Source: Jejubacter calystegiae (lineage in GTDB: Bacteria; Pseudomonadota; Gammaproteobacteria; Enterobacterales; Enterobacteriaceae). From it: 64,000 nucleotides of DNA. The position numbers and the translations under genes are program-made. Shown here one piece after another: positions 1-9,228 of the stretch. The notes below the pieces were generated by a model. That model ran no database searches, had not been told where the DNA came from, and saw only the letters and a list, made by a program, of their open reading frames with translations. Every line of letters begins with the position of its first letter. The first letter of the stretch is position 1. The stretch covers positions 4,598,185 through 4,662,184 of the forward strand of contig NZ_CP040428.1 in assembly GCF_005671395.1 (NCBI RefSeq), read 5' to 3'.

Positions 1-104
1 TCTTTGCCGAACGTCGACATATTGCTCCCGGGCAATATGGTACAGCCGCTCATCAGGGTCACAGACACCAATAATGGCATCAATTTTAGTTTGGATTTCA
101 TCAT
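1..104 (-). CDS. wza: Wza, outer-membrane polysaccharide export lipoprotein (5' end only)
   Basis: The minus strand encodes the first 34 codons of Wza, the octameric outer-membrane channel that exports colanic acid; the rest lies beyond the window. The translation has a basic start, a short hydrophobic stretch and a lipobox (LMSGC) whose cysteine would be lipidated, followed by the typical LPGSNMSTFGK segment. Two ATG codons sit side by side at 99-104 and either could be used. Divergent placement next to yegH and the JUMPstart element upstream match the E. coli arrangement. The identification rests on N-terminal similarity recalled from E. coli Wza and on context. The open frame on the opposite strand here is a shadow. 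Confidence 0.9.
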   Translation of the reverse strand, partial: MMKSKLKLMPLLVSVTLMSGCTILPGSNMSTFGK

Positions 105-282
105 TGAATATTTATCACTATGGCAGAGTCATTATCCTGAAAATAATAATCGTCGCTACGCTAAAGTTCCGATAAAGAATGCGGATTTTGGCACTGGAAT
201 ATAAATGGAATCATTCCTAAAATTGGCCTTATCAAGCGTAAGTTATTGACAGAATAAGTGGGCTAATTGACCGGTTAAGGGA

Positions 283-321
283 CATGCTACCGCCCCTGGC
301 TTTACAGCTACCAATCAACTG
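283..321 (-). promoter_or_regulatory. JUMPstart element with ops site (RfaH recruitment)
   Basis: Read on the minus strand, this 39-base block contains TGGTAGCTGTAAAGCCAGG and then GGCGGTAGCATG. These match the JUMPstart sequence and its 3' ops core (minus strand of 283-294) found in leaders of enterobacterial polysaccharide operons. The ops site pauses RNA polymerase and recruits RfaH, which suppresses early termination. It lies about 180 bases upstream of the wza start, a normal position. Confidence 0.92.
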
Positions 322-529
322 AGAGTCAGTAAGTTGTTGTTTATACCGCGTTAGCTGCCAGTCTCCAGGACAAGTCCCAGGTTGGCAAAATAATGAACAT
401 AATTTACTCAATAGAGAAATAACCGAGCAAACTTAATCCATGCCATAACGTTAATCGCCAAACGCTGAAATCGATTGTTGCAGCTAACTTATTACCAGGC
501 AAGTTAACAGGTCGCGGTTATCACGTTTT

Positions 530-543
530 TAAGAATAATATTA
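530..543 (-). promoter_or_regulatory. Candidate RcsAB box of the wza promoter
   Basis: TAAGAATAATATTA (plus strand), or TAATATTATTCTTA on the wza strand, resembles the quasi-palindromic RcsAB box (consensus near TAAGAATATTCTTA) that drives colanic-acid transcription. One half matches well and the other is degenerate. The position upstream of a long leader is reasonable. This is inference from partial motif similarity. Confidence 0.35.
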
Positions 544-844
544 ACTGCGCAATTTTTTGGTTTTAGGATTTTCTTTATATTGACATTAAGCAGCGCCATA
601 TACATCAACCATAATTAACAGATATTTCCCAGTAAATTCTCACTGGTATTAAGACAGTTACCTATAGCAGCCCCCTTGTTCACTTAATAATTCCTCATGG
701 TAATTATCTGGTTATCGGGTGATTATGAAATGACCGCCCTTCTCCGTTTAAGATTAATCGCAGTATATAATTGCATTTGGCATCATCGCTCACCAGGATT
801 ACGATGTGACATTCGTCATACGTTATGAAGGTAGCCAACGCCCT

Positions 845-2431
845 ATGGAATGGATCGCCGATCCCTCAATCTGGGCAGGGTTAGTCACCCTGATCGTTAT
901 CGAACTGGTGCTCGGTATCGATAACCTGGTGTTTATCGCCATCCTTGCTGAAAAGCTTCCTCCCCGCCAGCGCGACCGGGCCAGAATTACCGGCCTGATG
1001 CTGGCCATGCTGATGCGCCTGGTGCTGCTGGCCTCTATCTCCTGGCTGGTCACCCTGACCCAACCGCTGTTCCATATCAGGACGCTGAGCTTCAGCGCCC
1101 GGGACCTGATTATGCTGTTCGGCGGGCTGTTCCTGCTGTTCAAGGCCACCATGGAGCTGAATGAACGGCTGGAGGGCAAAGACCAGGAAGCGCCCAGCCA
1201 GCGACGCGGCGCTAAATTCTGGAGCGTGGTCGCCCAGATTGTGGTGCTGGATGCCATCTTTTCGCTGGATTCGGTCATTACCGCCGTCGGAATGGTGGAC
1301 CACCTTGGGGTGATGATGGCGGCGGTGATCATCGCCATCAGCCTGATGATGCTGGCAAGCAAGGCCCTGACCAGCTTCGTTAACAACCATCCGACCATCG
1401 TGATCCTGTGCCTGAGCTTCCTGCTGATGATTGGCTTTAGCCTGGTGGCGGAAGGTTTTGGCTTCCATATTCCCAAAGGCTACCTCTATGCCGCCATCGG
1501 CTTCTCGGTGGTGATTGAGGCGCTTAATCAGCTGGCGAATTTTAACCGCCGCCGCTTTCTGTCGGCCAACTATTCGCTACGCCAGCGCACCGCCGAAGCG
1601 GTCATGCGCATGTTGAGCGGTAATAAGGAAGAGAGAGAACTCGACGGCGACGCGCTGGTGGCCGCCCAGGAAAACACAGAAGAGATTTTCGATCCTCAGG
1701 AGCGCATGATGATAGGCCGGGTGCTGAATCTGAATCAGCGCACCGTCAGCAGCATTATGACCTCGCGCCACGATATCGAATATATCGATCTGGGCGACCC
1801 GATGGATAAAATCCGTGCCCTGCTGGAAAAAAACCAGCACACCCGGGTGGTGGTCACCGGCGGTGAGGATAATCTGCTGGGCGTGGTCCACGTTATCGAC
1901 CTGCTGGGGCAGGCGCTGCGTGGGGAGGCGCTGGACCTGCGGGCGCTGGTGCGCCAGCCGCTGGTGTTCCCGGAAACCCTGACGCTGCTTCCGGCGCTGG
2001 AGCAGTTCCGTAACGCTCACACCCATTTCGCCTTCGTGGTGGATGAGTTTGGTTCGGTAGAGGGGCTGGTGACCCTAAGCGATATTACCGAGACCATTGC
2101 CGGTAATCTACCTAATGAGGCCGAAGAGATCGACGCCCGTCACGATATTACCGCTAACCCGGACGGCAGTTGGACGGTGAACGGTCATATGCCGCTGGAC
2201 GATCTGGTGCTTTATGTACCTCTGCCGCTCAGCGATAAGCGCGACTATAACACCGTGGCGGGTCTGCTGATGGAGCTGCTACAGCACGTTCCCTCGTCTG
2301 GTGAAGAGGTTCAGGTTGGTGACTATCTGTTACGCACCCTGGAAGTGGAAAGTCATCGGGTGCAGAAGGTGTTGATTGTGCCCCCTCACCCCGGCCCTCT
2401 CCCGGAGGGAGAGGGAGAAAACCCGCAATAA
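845..2431 (+). CDS. yegH: YegH, TerC-family membrane protein with CBS pair and CorC_HlyC domain
   Basis: Homologue of E. coli YegH, an inner-membrane protein of unassigned transport function. An N-terminal TerC-like domain (about residues 1-230) has the GIDNLVF and [13 protein letters not shown] segments with acidic residues inside membrane helices. It is followed by a cytoplasmic CBS pair (about 290-415) and a CorC_HlyC transporter-associated domain (about 430-515). I chose the ATG at 845 because E. coli YegH starts at the same [12 protein letters not shown]; the frame is open upstream to 806. Oddity: the C-terminal tail ([16 protein letters not shown]) is encoded by the start of the adjacent repeat array and is unlike the E. 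coli tail, so the repeat has replaced the end of the gene. Convergent with asmA. Confidence 0.93.
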   Translation: MEWIADPSIWAGLVTLIVIELVLGIDNLVFIAILAEKLPPRQRDRARITGLMLAMLMRLVLLASISWLVTLTQPLFHIRTLSFSARDLIMLFGGLFLLFKATMELNERLEGKDQEAPSQRRGAKFWSVVAQIVVLDAIFSLDSVITAVGMVDHLGVMMAAVIIAISLMMLASKALTSFVNNHPTIVILCLSFLLMIGFSLVAEGFGFHIPKGYLYAAIGFSVVIEALNQLANFNRRRFLSANYSLRQRTAEAVMRMLSGNKEERELDGDALVAAQENTEEIFDPQERMMIGRVLNLNQRTVSSIMTSRHDIEYIDLGDPMDKIRALLEKNQHTRVVVTGGEDNLLGVVHVIDLLGQALRGEALDLRALVRQPLVFPETLTLLPALEQFRNAHTHFAFVVDEFGSVEGLVTLSDITETIAGNLPNEAEEIDARHDITANPDGSWTVNGHMPLDDLVLYVPLPLSDKRDYNTVAGLLMELLQHVPSSGEEVQVGDYLLRTLEVESHRVQKVLIVPPHPGPLPEGEGENPQ

Positions 2432-2717
2432 CCCGGATCCTCTCCCTTTTGTGTGCGAGAGGGGCTCCAGCCAGTCCCCTCTCCCTTTTGTGTGCGAGAG
2501 GGTCTCCAGCCAGTCCCCTCTCCCCTTTGTGTGCGAGAGGGTCTCCAGCCAGTCCCCTCTCCCCTTTGTGTGCGAGAGGGTCTCCAGCCAGTCCCCTCTC
2601 CCTTTTGTGTGCGAGGGAGTCTCCAGCCTGTCCCCTCTCCCCTTTGTGTGCGAGGGAGTCTCCAGCCAGTCCCCTCTCCCCTTTGGGGAGAGGGTTAGGG
2701 TGAGGGGTGAGGGGTGA
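2381..2717. repeat. Tandem array 1 (39-bp units) filling the yegH-asmA junction
   Basis: The array starts with CCCCTCACCCCGGCCCTCTC, runs through six copies of a 39-bp unit (core CCCCTCTCCCCTTTGTGTGC, then GAGAGGGTCTCCAGCCAGT), and ends with a palindromic CCCTCTCCCC-TTT-GGGGAGAGGG followed by TTAGGGTGAGGGGTGAGGGG. It encodes the last codons of yegH and stops one base before the asmA stop codon. Each unit can form a CCCTCTCCC/GAGAGGG hairpin, so the array may act as a bidirectional terminator. Array 2 at 51195-51571 has the same ends but different internal units. Confidence 0.9.
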
Positions 2718-2718
2718 G

Positions 2719-4563
2719 CTACATATCCTTCAACAGCTTCTGCAGATCCTGCCCTTTACGGCTCTCTTTATTACGCTCCGCCCACTCTTTCAGACGCTGC
2801 TTCGCTTCATCGCGCAAGTGGTTGCGCAGCCCTCTGTCTACCTGCAGGTTGTAGTTCAACTGGCTCCATGGACCATAGATACGCAGCGGGATCGGCGTCT
2901 GTTTCAGGGTTTCCACCAGCGCGCTGTCGCCGCCCCAGCCGTCAATCACCCGTACGTTAAACAGCGCGTCGCACAGCTCTTTGGCGAGATCCAGGGTGCC
3001 GCTACCTTCCAGCGCCAGCACCTGTGAGCTGCCCGCCATTTTCTCAAGCGTCAGAATGCCCTTATCCAGCGAGGCGCTGGAGTGAAACTGGTTCATAACC
3101 GTCGCGGTTTCATACTCCTGCTGCGCCGAAACATCGTTATTCTCACGGGTCACCGCCTGCTGAACCAGCTGCTGGAAGTTCATGCCCTGCAGCCGGGCAT
3201 TACGCATATCAATGCTGGCCTTCCCCTGCCAGTTATGGCGGAAGGCTTCGGCATCCAGTTGGCTGCCGGAAAACTCGCCGGACATCGAAAGCTGGCCCGA
3301 CACCGCCAGCGGATAATCGAAGGCCGTCAGCAGCGGCGCCATCTCGATATTTTCTACCTGAGGCCGAAAGTTGACCAGTGCCTCGTCGCTGCGAACATCC
3401 ACGCTGCCCGGCAGCGAGATCTTCCCGTTACCCAGCCGTCCTTCCAGCTTATCGATATTCAGCACGCCGCCGTTATTGACCATATGGCTGGCGACATCGC
3501 TAAAGTTCAGACCGCGCCAGCGCAGACCGGCAAGCTTCAGATCAATCTCGCCGCTGAAAGCGTGCAGCAAACTGTACTGGGGCTCGTCACCGCTACTGGC
3601 AATCACCGGTCGCGGACGCACCCGGCTCTGCCCCTGCTGGTTGGTGACGGGCGTTCCATCTGCGCTGGCGCGGACCATCAGTGCATCCAGATTCAGATTA
3701 TCCGATGCCAGATCCAGCTTCCAGACCGGCTGCTCGCTCAATACGACGCTCAGCGCGCCGCGCAGCGTGCTATCGTTGGCGGTCATGGAAAAGTCGTTCA
3801 GGCTCAGGCGCTTTTCCGGCTCTCGCCACAGCGCCTTAAAGCTCCCCTGCCCGCTGATGCCCTGCTGCGGCAGATCGGCCCCCTGGAGCTGGTACTCCAG
3901 GCGGGTGAAATTCGCGCTCAGATTTTCGGGATAGTCGCTGGCATCCAGACTTGCATCCATCGACAGCGTCAGATCGCGCTGATCGCGGTTGATGCGCCCG
4001 CTAAAGGAGAGCTGACCGCGGTGATGCTCATCCTGCTCCATCTGCAGATTGATGCCGCGCACCGCCACCTGTTCATCATCGCCGTGCTGGAACACCAGCA
4101 GGCTGTCGGCCACCTCAAGGCGACCGATATCAAAAGACCAACCCCGGGTTTCATCCCCCGGCGCCCGGGTGGAGCCTGGAGCCACCGGCGCATCCGCCGG
4201 GCGTCGCTCCTCGCTCTGGGGCGTAAGTTGAATCACCGCCCCTTTCAGCATCACCTGACTGACCTGCAGACGATGAGAAATCAGCGGCAGAAGATCGACA
4301 TCGAGACGCATATTATCCGCGCTGACCAGCGGCTGACTGGCACCCGGCGCGGTTAACGACATCCGCCCCGAGAGAATGCTGAGCTGCGGCCAGACGTGCC
4401 AGCGTAACGGGCCGTTAAGCTTCAGCTGATATCCGCTGCGCTGTTCAACCTGCTTTACCATGTAGCTGCGGAAGTCATTAGGATCCACCATCACCACCAG
4501 CGCGGTAAGACCGGAAACCAGTACGACCAGCAGTATCATCAGCGTGGTAAGAAATCGTCTCAT
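2719..4563 (-). CDS. asmA: AsmA, inner-membrane-anchored periplasmic AsmA-like protein
   Basis: A 614-residue protein close in length to E. coli AsmA (617). One N-terminal membrane helix (about residues 7-27, rich in LMILLVVLVSGLTALVV) anchors a long periplasmic domain of AsmA/TamB-type beta repeats. AsmA-like proteins are thought to bridge the envelope for lipid transport; AsmA itself was found as a suppressor of porin assembly mutants. I chose the ATG at 4563, which gives the usual MRRFLTTLMILL start; an in-frame extension to 4617 would overlap dcd. The neighbours dcd and udk, on the same strand, match E. coli order. Its stop codon abuts tandem array 1. Confidence 0.95.
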   Translation of the reverse strand: MRRFLTTLMILLVVLVSGLTALVVMVDPNDFRSYMVKQVEQRSGYQLKLNGPLRWHVWPQLSILSGRMSLTAPGASQPLVSADNMRLDVDLLPLISHRLQVSQVMLKGAVIQLTPQSEERRPADAPVAPGSTRAPGDETRGWSFDIGRLEVADSLLVFQHGDDEQVAVRGINLQMEQDEHHRGQLSFSGRINRDQRDLTLSMDASLDASDYPENLSANFTRLEYQLQGADLPQQGISGQGSFKALWREPEKRLSLNDFSMTANDSTLRGALSVVLSEQPVWKLDLASDNLNLDALMVRASADGTPVTNQQGQSRVRPRPVIASSGDEPQYSLLHAFSGEIDLKLAGLRWRGLNFSDVASHMVNNGGVLNIDKLEGRLGNGKISLPGSVDVRSDEALVNFRPQVENIEMAPLLTAFDYPLAVSGQLSMSGEFSGSQLDAEAFRHNWQGKASIDMRNARLQGMNFQQLVQQAVTRENNDVSAQQEYETATVMNQFHSSASLDKGILTLEKMAGSSQVLALEGSGTLDLAKELCDALFNVRVIDGWGGDSALVETLKQTPIPLRIYGPWSQLNYNLQVDRGLRNHLRDEAKQRLKEWAERNKESRKGQDLQKLLKDM

Positions 4564-4591
4564 TACGTCCTCAAATGTGCGTGCGTTCCAA

Positions 4592-5173
4592 CTAATCCTT
4601 GTCGATACGGCTGGCAACGGCGCCCTGCTGGTCGCGATATTTCGCGTCCTGGCGTCGGTTATAAGGCCTTGCCGCAGGCCCGGACAGCGGTTCGAAGCTC
4701 AGGGCGCCGATAATCATACCGGGGCGCAACGCCAGCGGCAGTTTTCCAGAGTTGTAAAACTCCAGCACGATATGGCCCTGCCAGCCTGGATCGATACGGT
4801 GAGCGGTCACGTGCACCATCAGCCCCAGACGCGCCAGCGACGAGCGGCCATCCAGCCAGCCGACCAGGTTGTCCGGCAGGCGCACCGACTCCAGCGTTAT
4901 CGCCAATGCCAGCTCTCCGGGGTGCAGGTAGAAGGCATCTCCTTCCGGCAGCACAATCTCATCGCTCATGACCCGATCCAGAGCCGCGCTAACTTCGGCC
5001 TTCGGACCGCTCAGATCGATAAACGCCGCCGTGTGACCGCTGAAGGTGCGGAATTTATTGCCCAGGCGTACGTCAACGGTCGCGCCGTTAATCCGTTCCA
5101 CCGGCGGGCGCGGCGTGATGGCTAAACGGCCTTCATCGAGCCAGGCTTCGATATCACGATCGCACAGACGCAT
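4592..5173 (-). CDS. dcd: dCTP deaminase
   Basis: A 193-residue homotrimeric cytosolic enzyme that deaminates dCTP to dUTP, the main route to dUMP and dTMP in enterobacteria. Length equals E. coli Dcd. The conserved core runs [12 protein letters not shown], then [19 protein letters not shown], where the E of LEFYN is the catalytic glutamate of the family. A good Shine-Dalgarno (AAGGAG) precedes the ATG. It sits 28 bases upstream of asmA and 60 bases downstream of udk, a likely udk-dcd-asmA transcription unit. Confidence 0.97.
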   Translation of the reverse strand: MRLCDRDIEAWLDEGRLAITPRPPVERINGATVDVRLGNKFRTFSGHTAAFIDLSGPKAEVSAALDRVMSDEIVLPEGDAFYLHPGELALAITLESVRLPDNLVGWLDGRSSLARLGLMVHVTAHRIDPGWQGHIVLEFYNSGKLPLALRPGMIIGALSFEPLSGPAARPYNRRQDAKYRDQQGAVASRIDKD

Positions 5174-5233
5174 CTTTTATTCTCCTTAAGTCGGACGGAA
5201 GGGGCGCACAATATGCCGCCCCCTCGGGCGATT

Positions 5234-5875
5234 TTACTCAAAAAACTGACTGATTTTGGCCTTCAGAATATCGATGGCAATGCGGTTTTTACCCCCGCGT
5301 GGCACAATAATATCCGCATACTGCTTGGAAGGATCGATAAACTGCAGGAACATCGGACGCACCGTCTTTTGATATTGTGCCATTACCGAGTCCATAGAGC
5401 GACCACGCTCATTCACGTCGCGACGAATACGACGCATCAGACAAATATCCAGCGGTGTGTCGACGAAAATCGAGAAGTTCATTTCCTGGCGCAGGCGCGC
5501 ATCGGTCAGCAGCAGAATCCCCTCCAGAATAATCACTTTTTTCGGTTCGAAATGGACGGTTTCCTGAGTACGGGTATGCTCCACATAGCTGTAAACCGGC
5601 AATTCGATACTTTTCCCCTGCTTGAGCATTTGCAAATGCTGAAACAGCAGATTGTGATCCATGGCATTGGGGTGGTCGTAATTGGTCTTAATCCGCTCCT
5701 CCATGGAGAGGTGACCCTGATCTTTGTAATAACAATCTTCTGGAATAACACCAATGTGTTCATCGCCAACCTGATCGCGCAGCTCACGGTAGAGCGTACT
5801 GGCGATAAGACTTTTCCCTGATGCCGATGCGCCGGCGATCCCAACGATGACGCATTGATGAGACTTGTCAGTCAT
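5234..5875 (-). CDS. udk: Uridine/cytidine kinase
   Basis: A 213-residue cytosolic enzyme that phosphorylates uridine and cytidine in pyrimidine salvage. The P-loop is [11 protein letters not shown] near the N terminus (about residues 12-22), followed by [16 protein letters not shown] and the VILEGILLL strand typical of the PRK/uridine kinase family. Length matches E. coli Udk. First gene of the udk-dcd-asmA unit; about 170 bases of non-coding sequence separate it from alkA. Confidence 0.97.
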   Translation of the reverse strand: MTDKSHQCVIVGIAGASASGKSLIASTLYRELRDQVGDEHIGVIPEDCYYKDQGHLSMEERIKTNYDHPNAMDHNLLFQHLQMLKQGKSIELPVYSYVEHTRTQETVHFEPKKVIILEGILLLTDARLRQEMNFSIFVDTPLDICLMRRIRRDVNERGRSMDSVMAQYQKTVRPMFLQFIDPSKQYADIIVPRGGKNRIAIDILKAKISQFFE

Positions 5876-6046
5876 AAATTAAACGACCTGATTCACTGAA
5901 TAATATGTCCTTCCTGGCTCAGGTTAGCTCTGTGAACCCGCTACAGCGCAAACCCTGAACAGTCAGGATAAGTTAAGAAAGGTAGCGCGCTTATGCCCGC
6001 CGCCGCAATTATAGGGATTTCACGCATTTGATACCAGACAAAACCA

Positions 6047-6895
6047 TCAGGCGGCTAACCAGCCATCGCTGTTCCAGATATGCAACAGCGCATAGCTGCG
6101 CCACGGCTGCCAACGTTCGGCATAGCGGCGAATCTGCCCTGGCGTCATTCCTGCAAAGCGCTGCTTCACCAGATAATCATCCGCCAGGAACACGTCCGGC
6201 GCCTGCCAACCGCGCAGAGCGAAATAGCTGGCGGTCCAGCGCCCGATGCCTGGCAGCTGTATCAGCTGGCGAATCCCCTGCTCCACCGATGCCGGTCGTT
6301 CAAGCGGGAATTCCCCGGCAGCGCACAGCGCGGCGATATGAATTATCGCCCGGGCGCGCTGGAGCGGCATGCCCAGCGGCCGCAGCTGTTCCGCCGCCAG
6401 AGAAGCCAGACGCCGGGGTTCAGGAAACAGATGCCAGCCCGGATTCCCCGGCAGCGGCTCGCCGAAGGTTTGCGCCACTCTGGCGGTCAGCTTCGCGGCC
6501 ATCGCCACGCTCACCAGTTGCCCCAGCACGGCGCGCACCGCCTGTTCGAAAGGATCGATACACCCCGGCAGGCGCAGACCGGGGCGGCTGGCCGCCAACG
6601 GGCCCAGTCCGGCCAGGGTCGGCGCCGGATCGTGCGCCAGATCCAGCAACCCTCCTATACGTTCACTCACCTGACGCGCGACCGGCGCCAGCCCTGGCGT
6701 TAGCCCCACCCGCAACCGATGGCGCGCCGTATCGGGCTCCAGGGTCAACAGCCCGCTATGCCCCATAAGCGACAGACTGCGGCAATAACGCTCTGGCGTG
6801 ACTAACTCCAGCCCTGCGCAGGCACGCGCGCCCAGGAAGGCCAGCATCCAGTTCCAGTCGTAGGGGGGCGTATAATTTAGCTCCAGCGTCAGCAT
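6047..6895 (-). CDS. alkA: DNA-3-methyladenine glycosylase II
   Basis: A 282-residue base-excision-repair glycosylase that removes alkylated purines and pyrimidines. The N-terminal AlkA_N domain is followed by a helix-hairpin-helix-GPD core with LPGIGRWTASYFALRGW and the aspartate-bearing segment FLADDYLVKQRF, in which one Asp is the catalytic D238 of E. coli AlkA. Length is identical to E. coli. In E. coli the gene is induced by Ada; I did not identify an Ada box. yegE, next to udk in E. coli, is absent here. Confidence 0.95.
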   Translation of the reverse strand: MLTLELNYTPPYDWNWMLAFLGARACAGLELVTPERYCRSLSLMGHSGLLTLEPDTARHRLRVGLTPGLAPVARQVSERIGGLLDLAHDPAPTLAGLGPLAASRPGLRLPGCIDPFEQAVRAVLGQLVSVAMAAKLTARVAQTFGEPLPGNPGWHLFPEPRRLASLAAEQLRPLGMPLQRARAIIHIAALCAAGEFPLERPASVEQGIRQLIQLPGIGRWTASYFALRGWQAPDVFLADDYLVKQRFAGMTPGQIRRYAERWQPWRSYALLHIWNSDGWLAA

Positions 6896-7056
6896 AACGG
6901 CTCCTCAATCTCCATGTTCTTTGATTCAGCATAACGGGCCGCGTAGCCTGACGCTTTGCTTTTTTATTCCGCGGCAAGCCCGCCAGAAATATTGCCGGAT
7001 GTCGGACATTTCGCTAAAGTCGCCCCCCTTCTTCGAGACCCGACCAGGAATTAACG

Positions 7057-8409
7057 ATGCTTACCGGTTTTGACTATGGCACCGCCAACTGCGCAATGGC
7101 CGTGATGCGCGACGGCATCCCTGAAATGCTGCCGCTGACGCCCCAGGGGAATCTGCTGGCGTCAATGATCTGCGCCCCCACCCGCGAAGGCATCAGCGAA
7201 TGGCTGTGGCGTCATCACCAAATCTCTCCGGGTAGCAACGAAGGCCAGGCGCTGCTTAAGCGCGCGATGAGCTATAACCGCGAAGAAGACATCGCTATTA
7301 CCCCCGCCAGCGTGCTGTTTGGCCAGTCGGCGCTGGACCTTTATATGGACGACCCGGAAGAGGTCTGGTTCGTTAAATCACCGAAATCCTTCCTGGGTGC
7401 CAGCGGCCTGAAGCCACAGCAGGTAGCCCTGTTTGAAGATCTGGTCTGCGCCATGATGCTGCATATTCGCCAGCAGGCAGAGGCCCACCTGGACCAGGAA
7501 ATCACCGCCACCGTCATTGGCCGCCCTGTCAACTTCCAGGGGCTGGGCGGCGATGACGCGAATGCTCAGGCTCAGGGCATTCTGGATCGTGCCGCAAAGC
7601 GTGCGGGTTTTGGCGAGGTGGCATTCCAGTATGAACCGGTCGCCGCCGGGCTGGATTTTGAAGCGACGTTGAGCCATGAGCAACGGGTGCTGGTGGTGGA
7701 TATCGGTGGCGGTACCACCGACTGTTCACTACTGTTGATGGGACCCCAGTGGCTGAATTCCCGGGATCGCGACGCCTCGCTGCTCGGCCACAGCGGCTGC
7801 CGGGTGGGCGGTAACGATCTGGATATCGCGCTGGCCTTTAAGCAGCTGATGCCGCTGCTGGGCATGGGCGGCGAAACGGAAAAAGGCATCGCCCTGCCGA
7901 CCCTACCCTGGTGGAACGCGGTGGCTATCAACGATCTACCCGCCCAGAGCGACTTCTACAGTCCGGCCTGCGGGCGGTTACTGAGAGACCTGGTGCGCGA
8001 CGCCCGTCAGCCCCAACAGGTTGAACGGCTATTGACGGTCTGGCGCCAGCGCCTGAGCTATCGTCTGGTGCGCTGCGCCGAAGAGAGCAAGATTGCGCTG
8101 TCGGATACCGCACGGATTGCGACGCGCCTTGACTTTATCAGCGATGCGCTTATCGCCGATATCGATAGCCAGGGGATGGAGGCAGCGCTGAATCAGCCGC
8201 TGCAGCGCATTCTGGAGCAGGTCACTCTGACGCTGGAGTCCGGCAGCGAGATGCCGGATGTCATCTATCTGACCGGCGGCAGCGCCCGTTCGCCGCTGGT
8301 TCGCCAGGCGCTGGGCGCCCTGCTGCCCCATATTCCCATCGAGGGCGGGGACGATTTTGGTTCCGTTACCGCCGGACTGGCCCGTTGGGCGCAGGTGATT
8401 TTTCGCTAA
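7057..8409 (+). CDS. yegD: YegD, Hsp70-like ATPase-domain protein
   Basis: A 450-residue putative chaperone that contains only an actin/Hsp70-type nucleotide-binding fold. Phosphate-binding motifs are visible: FDYGTANCAMAVM at the N terminus, VVDIGGGTTDCSLL in the middle and LTGGSARSPLV near the C terminus. It lacks the substrate-binding domain of DnaK. Length equals E. coli YegD. Function is unproven. Divergent from alkA, with the promoter in 6896-7056. Followed by repeat element A. Confidence 0.95.
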   Translation: MLTGFDYGTANCAMAVMRDGIPEMLPLTPQGNLLASMICAPTREGISEWLWRHHQISPGSNEGQALLKRAMSYNREEDIAITPASVLFGQSALDLYMDDPEEVWFVKSPKSFLGASGLKPQQVALFEDLVCAMMLHIRQQAEAHLDQEITATVIGRPVNFQGLGGDDANAQAQGILDRAAKRAGFGEVAFQYEPVAAGLDFEATLSHEQRVLVVDIGGGTTDCSLLLMGPQWLNSRDRDASLLGHSGCRVGGNDLDIALAFKQLMPLLGMGGETEKGIALPTLPWWNAVAINDLPAQSDFYSPACGRLLRDLVRDARQPQQVERLLTVWRQRLSYRLVRCAEESKIALSDTARIATRLDFISDALIADIDSQGMEAALNQPLQRILEQVTLTLESGSEMPDVIYLTGGSARSPLVRQALGALLPHIPIEGGDDFGSVTAGLARWAQVIFR

Positions 8410-8479
8410 TGTATAAAAAGGGGGCCATCGCGCTTTAGCGTGAAGCTGAAGTTATCGGTGACTGCCCCATCTTCCGGGT

Positions 8480-9129
8480 GAATATGTAGCGCAGGAGAAG
8501 GTTCCGTTCACCTTAAGATGATTTTGCTTATGTCGATAGCTGAGCCGGTGAACGGGTCAGGGGGCCTTACGCGTCCGGCCCCCTGACAACCCCCGGCGCC
8601 CGGCGAAAAAAATGCCCTTCGGGTCCCCTCCGTGCTCCCGGCTCTCTTAACGGGACCGGGCGCGATGTAACGTCCCTGTAAGGCGCTCCCTCGCCCCGCA
8701 TCCCTGCGGAGCGTCCCTGAGAGCCGGAATCCCGTCGGCATTTTTGAGCCGGGGGAGTGTTGCTGCCTTTCATCTCCTGCCCAAATTAATCAGGAAAAGC
8801 ATTGTCGGCGTTATTAAAGAAAACAGCGTGAAGCGATGAGGGTGTTATTCCCGGCTTAAAAAACGCCGGAGCGTTCACGGAGGGCCGGAGGAGCGACAGG
8901 GACGTCGCTCCAGGGCGAGGTCGCCAGGGAAGGCGACTCTCGCCCGGTCCGAAAAGCCCAGAGTGATAGGCGGAGGGGGCCGCGCCAGCGGCGTTTTTTA
9001 CCGCCGGAGAGCCCGGGTCGCCAGGGGGGTGGCGACTGAGCCCCCCTGGCCCGTTCACCGGCTGTAAATCCACAGAGAAGCAGTTACGTAAAGTGAACGG
9101 AACAGCCCACCACATCATCATATTCTGCC
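8480..9129. repeat. Composite structured repeat, element A (inverted dimer, long form)
   Basis: An element of about 650 bp. Inner ends GTTCCGTTCAC (8501-8511) and GTGAACGGAAC (9093-9103) are perfect inverted repeats. The outer flanks also match other copies: the left flank resembles that of element C (32533 on) and the right flank, reversed, resembles the left flank of element B. Inside are two opposed modules. The left one, read on the minus strand, has hairpins with GGA in the loop (8696-8709, 8682-8695). The right one, on the plus strand, has hairpins 8890-8911 (loop AGGGAC) and 8913-8945 (loop AGGGAA). Short open frames inside have no recognisable product. Together with 8410-8479 and 9130-9228, where I see nothing else, it fills the gap after yegD. 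Confidence 0.85.
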
Positions 9130-9228
9130 GGTTTTTAGCTTCCGCTTTCAAACATTCCACGCTAATTCGCAATTAACCAAAATAAGGGCCCGCCATCACG
9201 CCAGGCCCTCACCCTTTATATCATCCAC

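Larger units (their letters stand above)
105..844. other. wza-yegH divergent intergenic region (long leader)
   Basis: This 740-base AT-rich region lies between two divergent genes. On the minus strand it holds the long untranslated leader of the wza operon, with the JUMPstart/ops element at 283-321 and a possible RcsAB site at 530-543. On the plus strand it must carry the yegH promoter. I see no additional gene here. Confidence 0.7.

Noticed and set aside
4-204. 66-codon open frame on the plus strand at the window start
   Set aside because: It is antisense to the clear N terminus of Wza (lipobox and LPGSNMSTFGK) and its leader; its translation looks like nothing known.
2376-2717. Repetitive proteins encoded by array 1 in three frames
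   Set aside because: Frames are open only because the repeat unit is 39 bp with no stops; no start context or non-repeat part. The DNA repeat explains them.
3082-4356. 424-codon plus-strand open frame antisense to asmA
   Set aside because: A shadow of a GC-rich gene; asmA on the minus strand has full family similarity.
8508-9172. Open frames inside element A as genes, or the element as a retron or group II intron
   Set aside because: No reverse transcriptase or catalytic intron domain is visible; the frames coincide with palindromic DNA and have no recognisable product.
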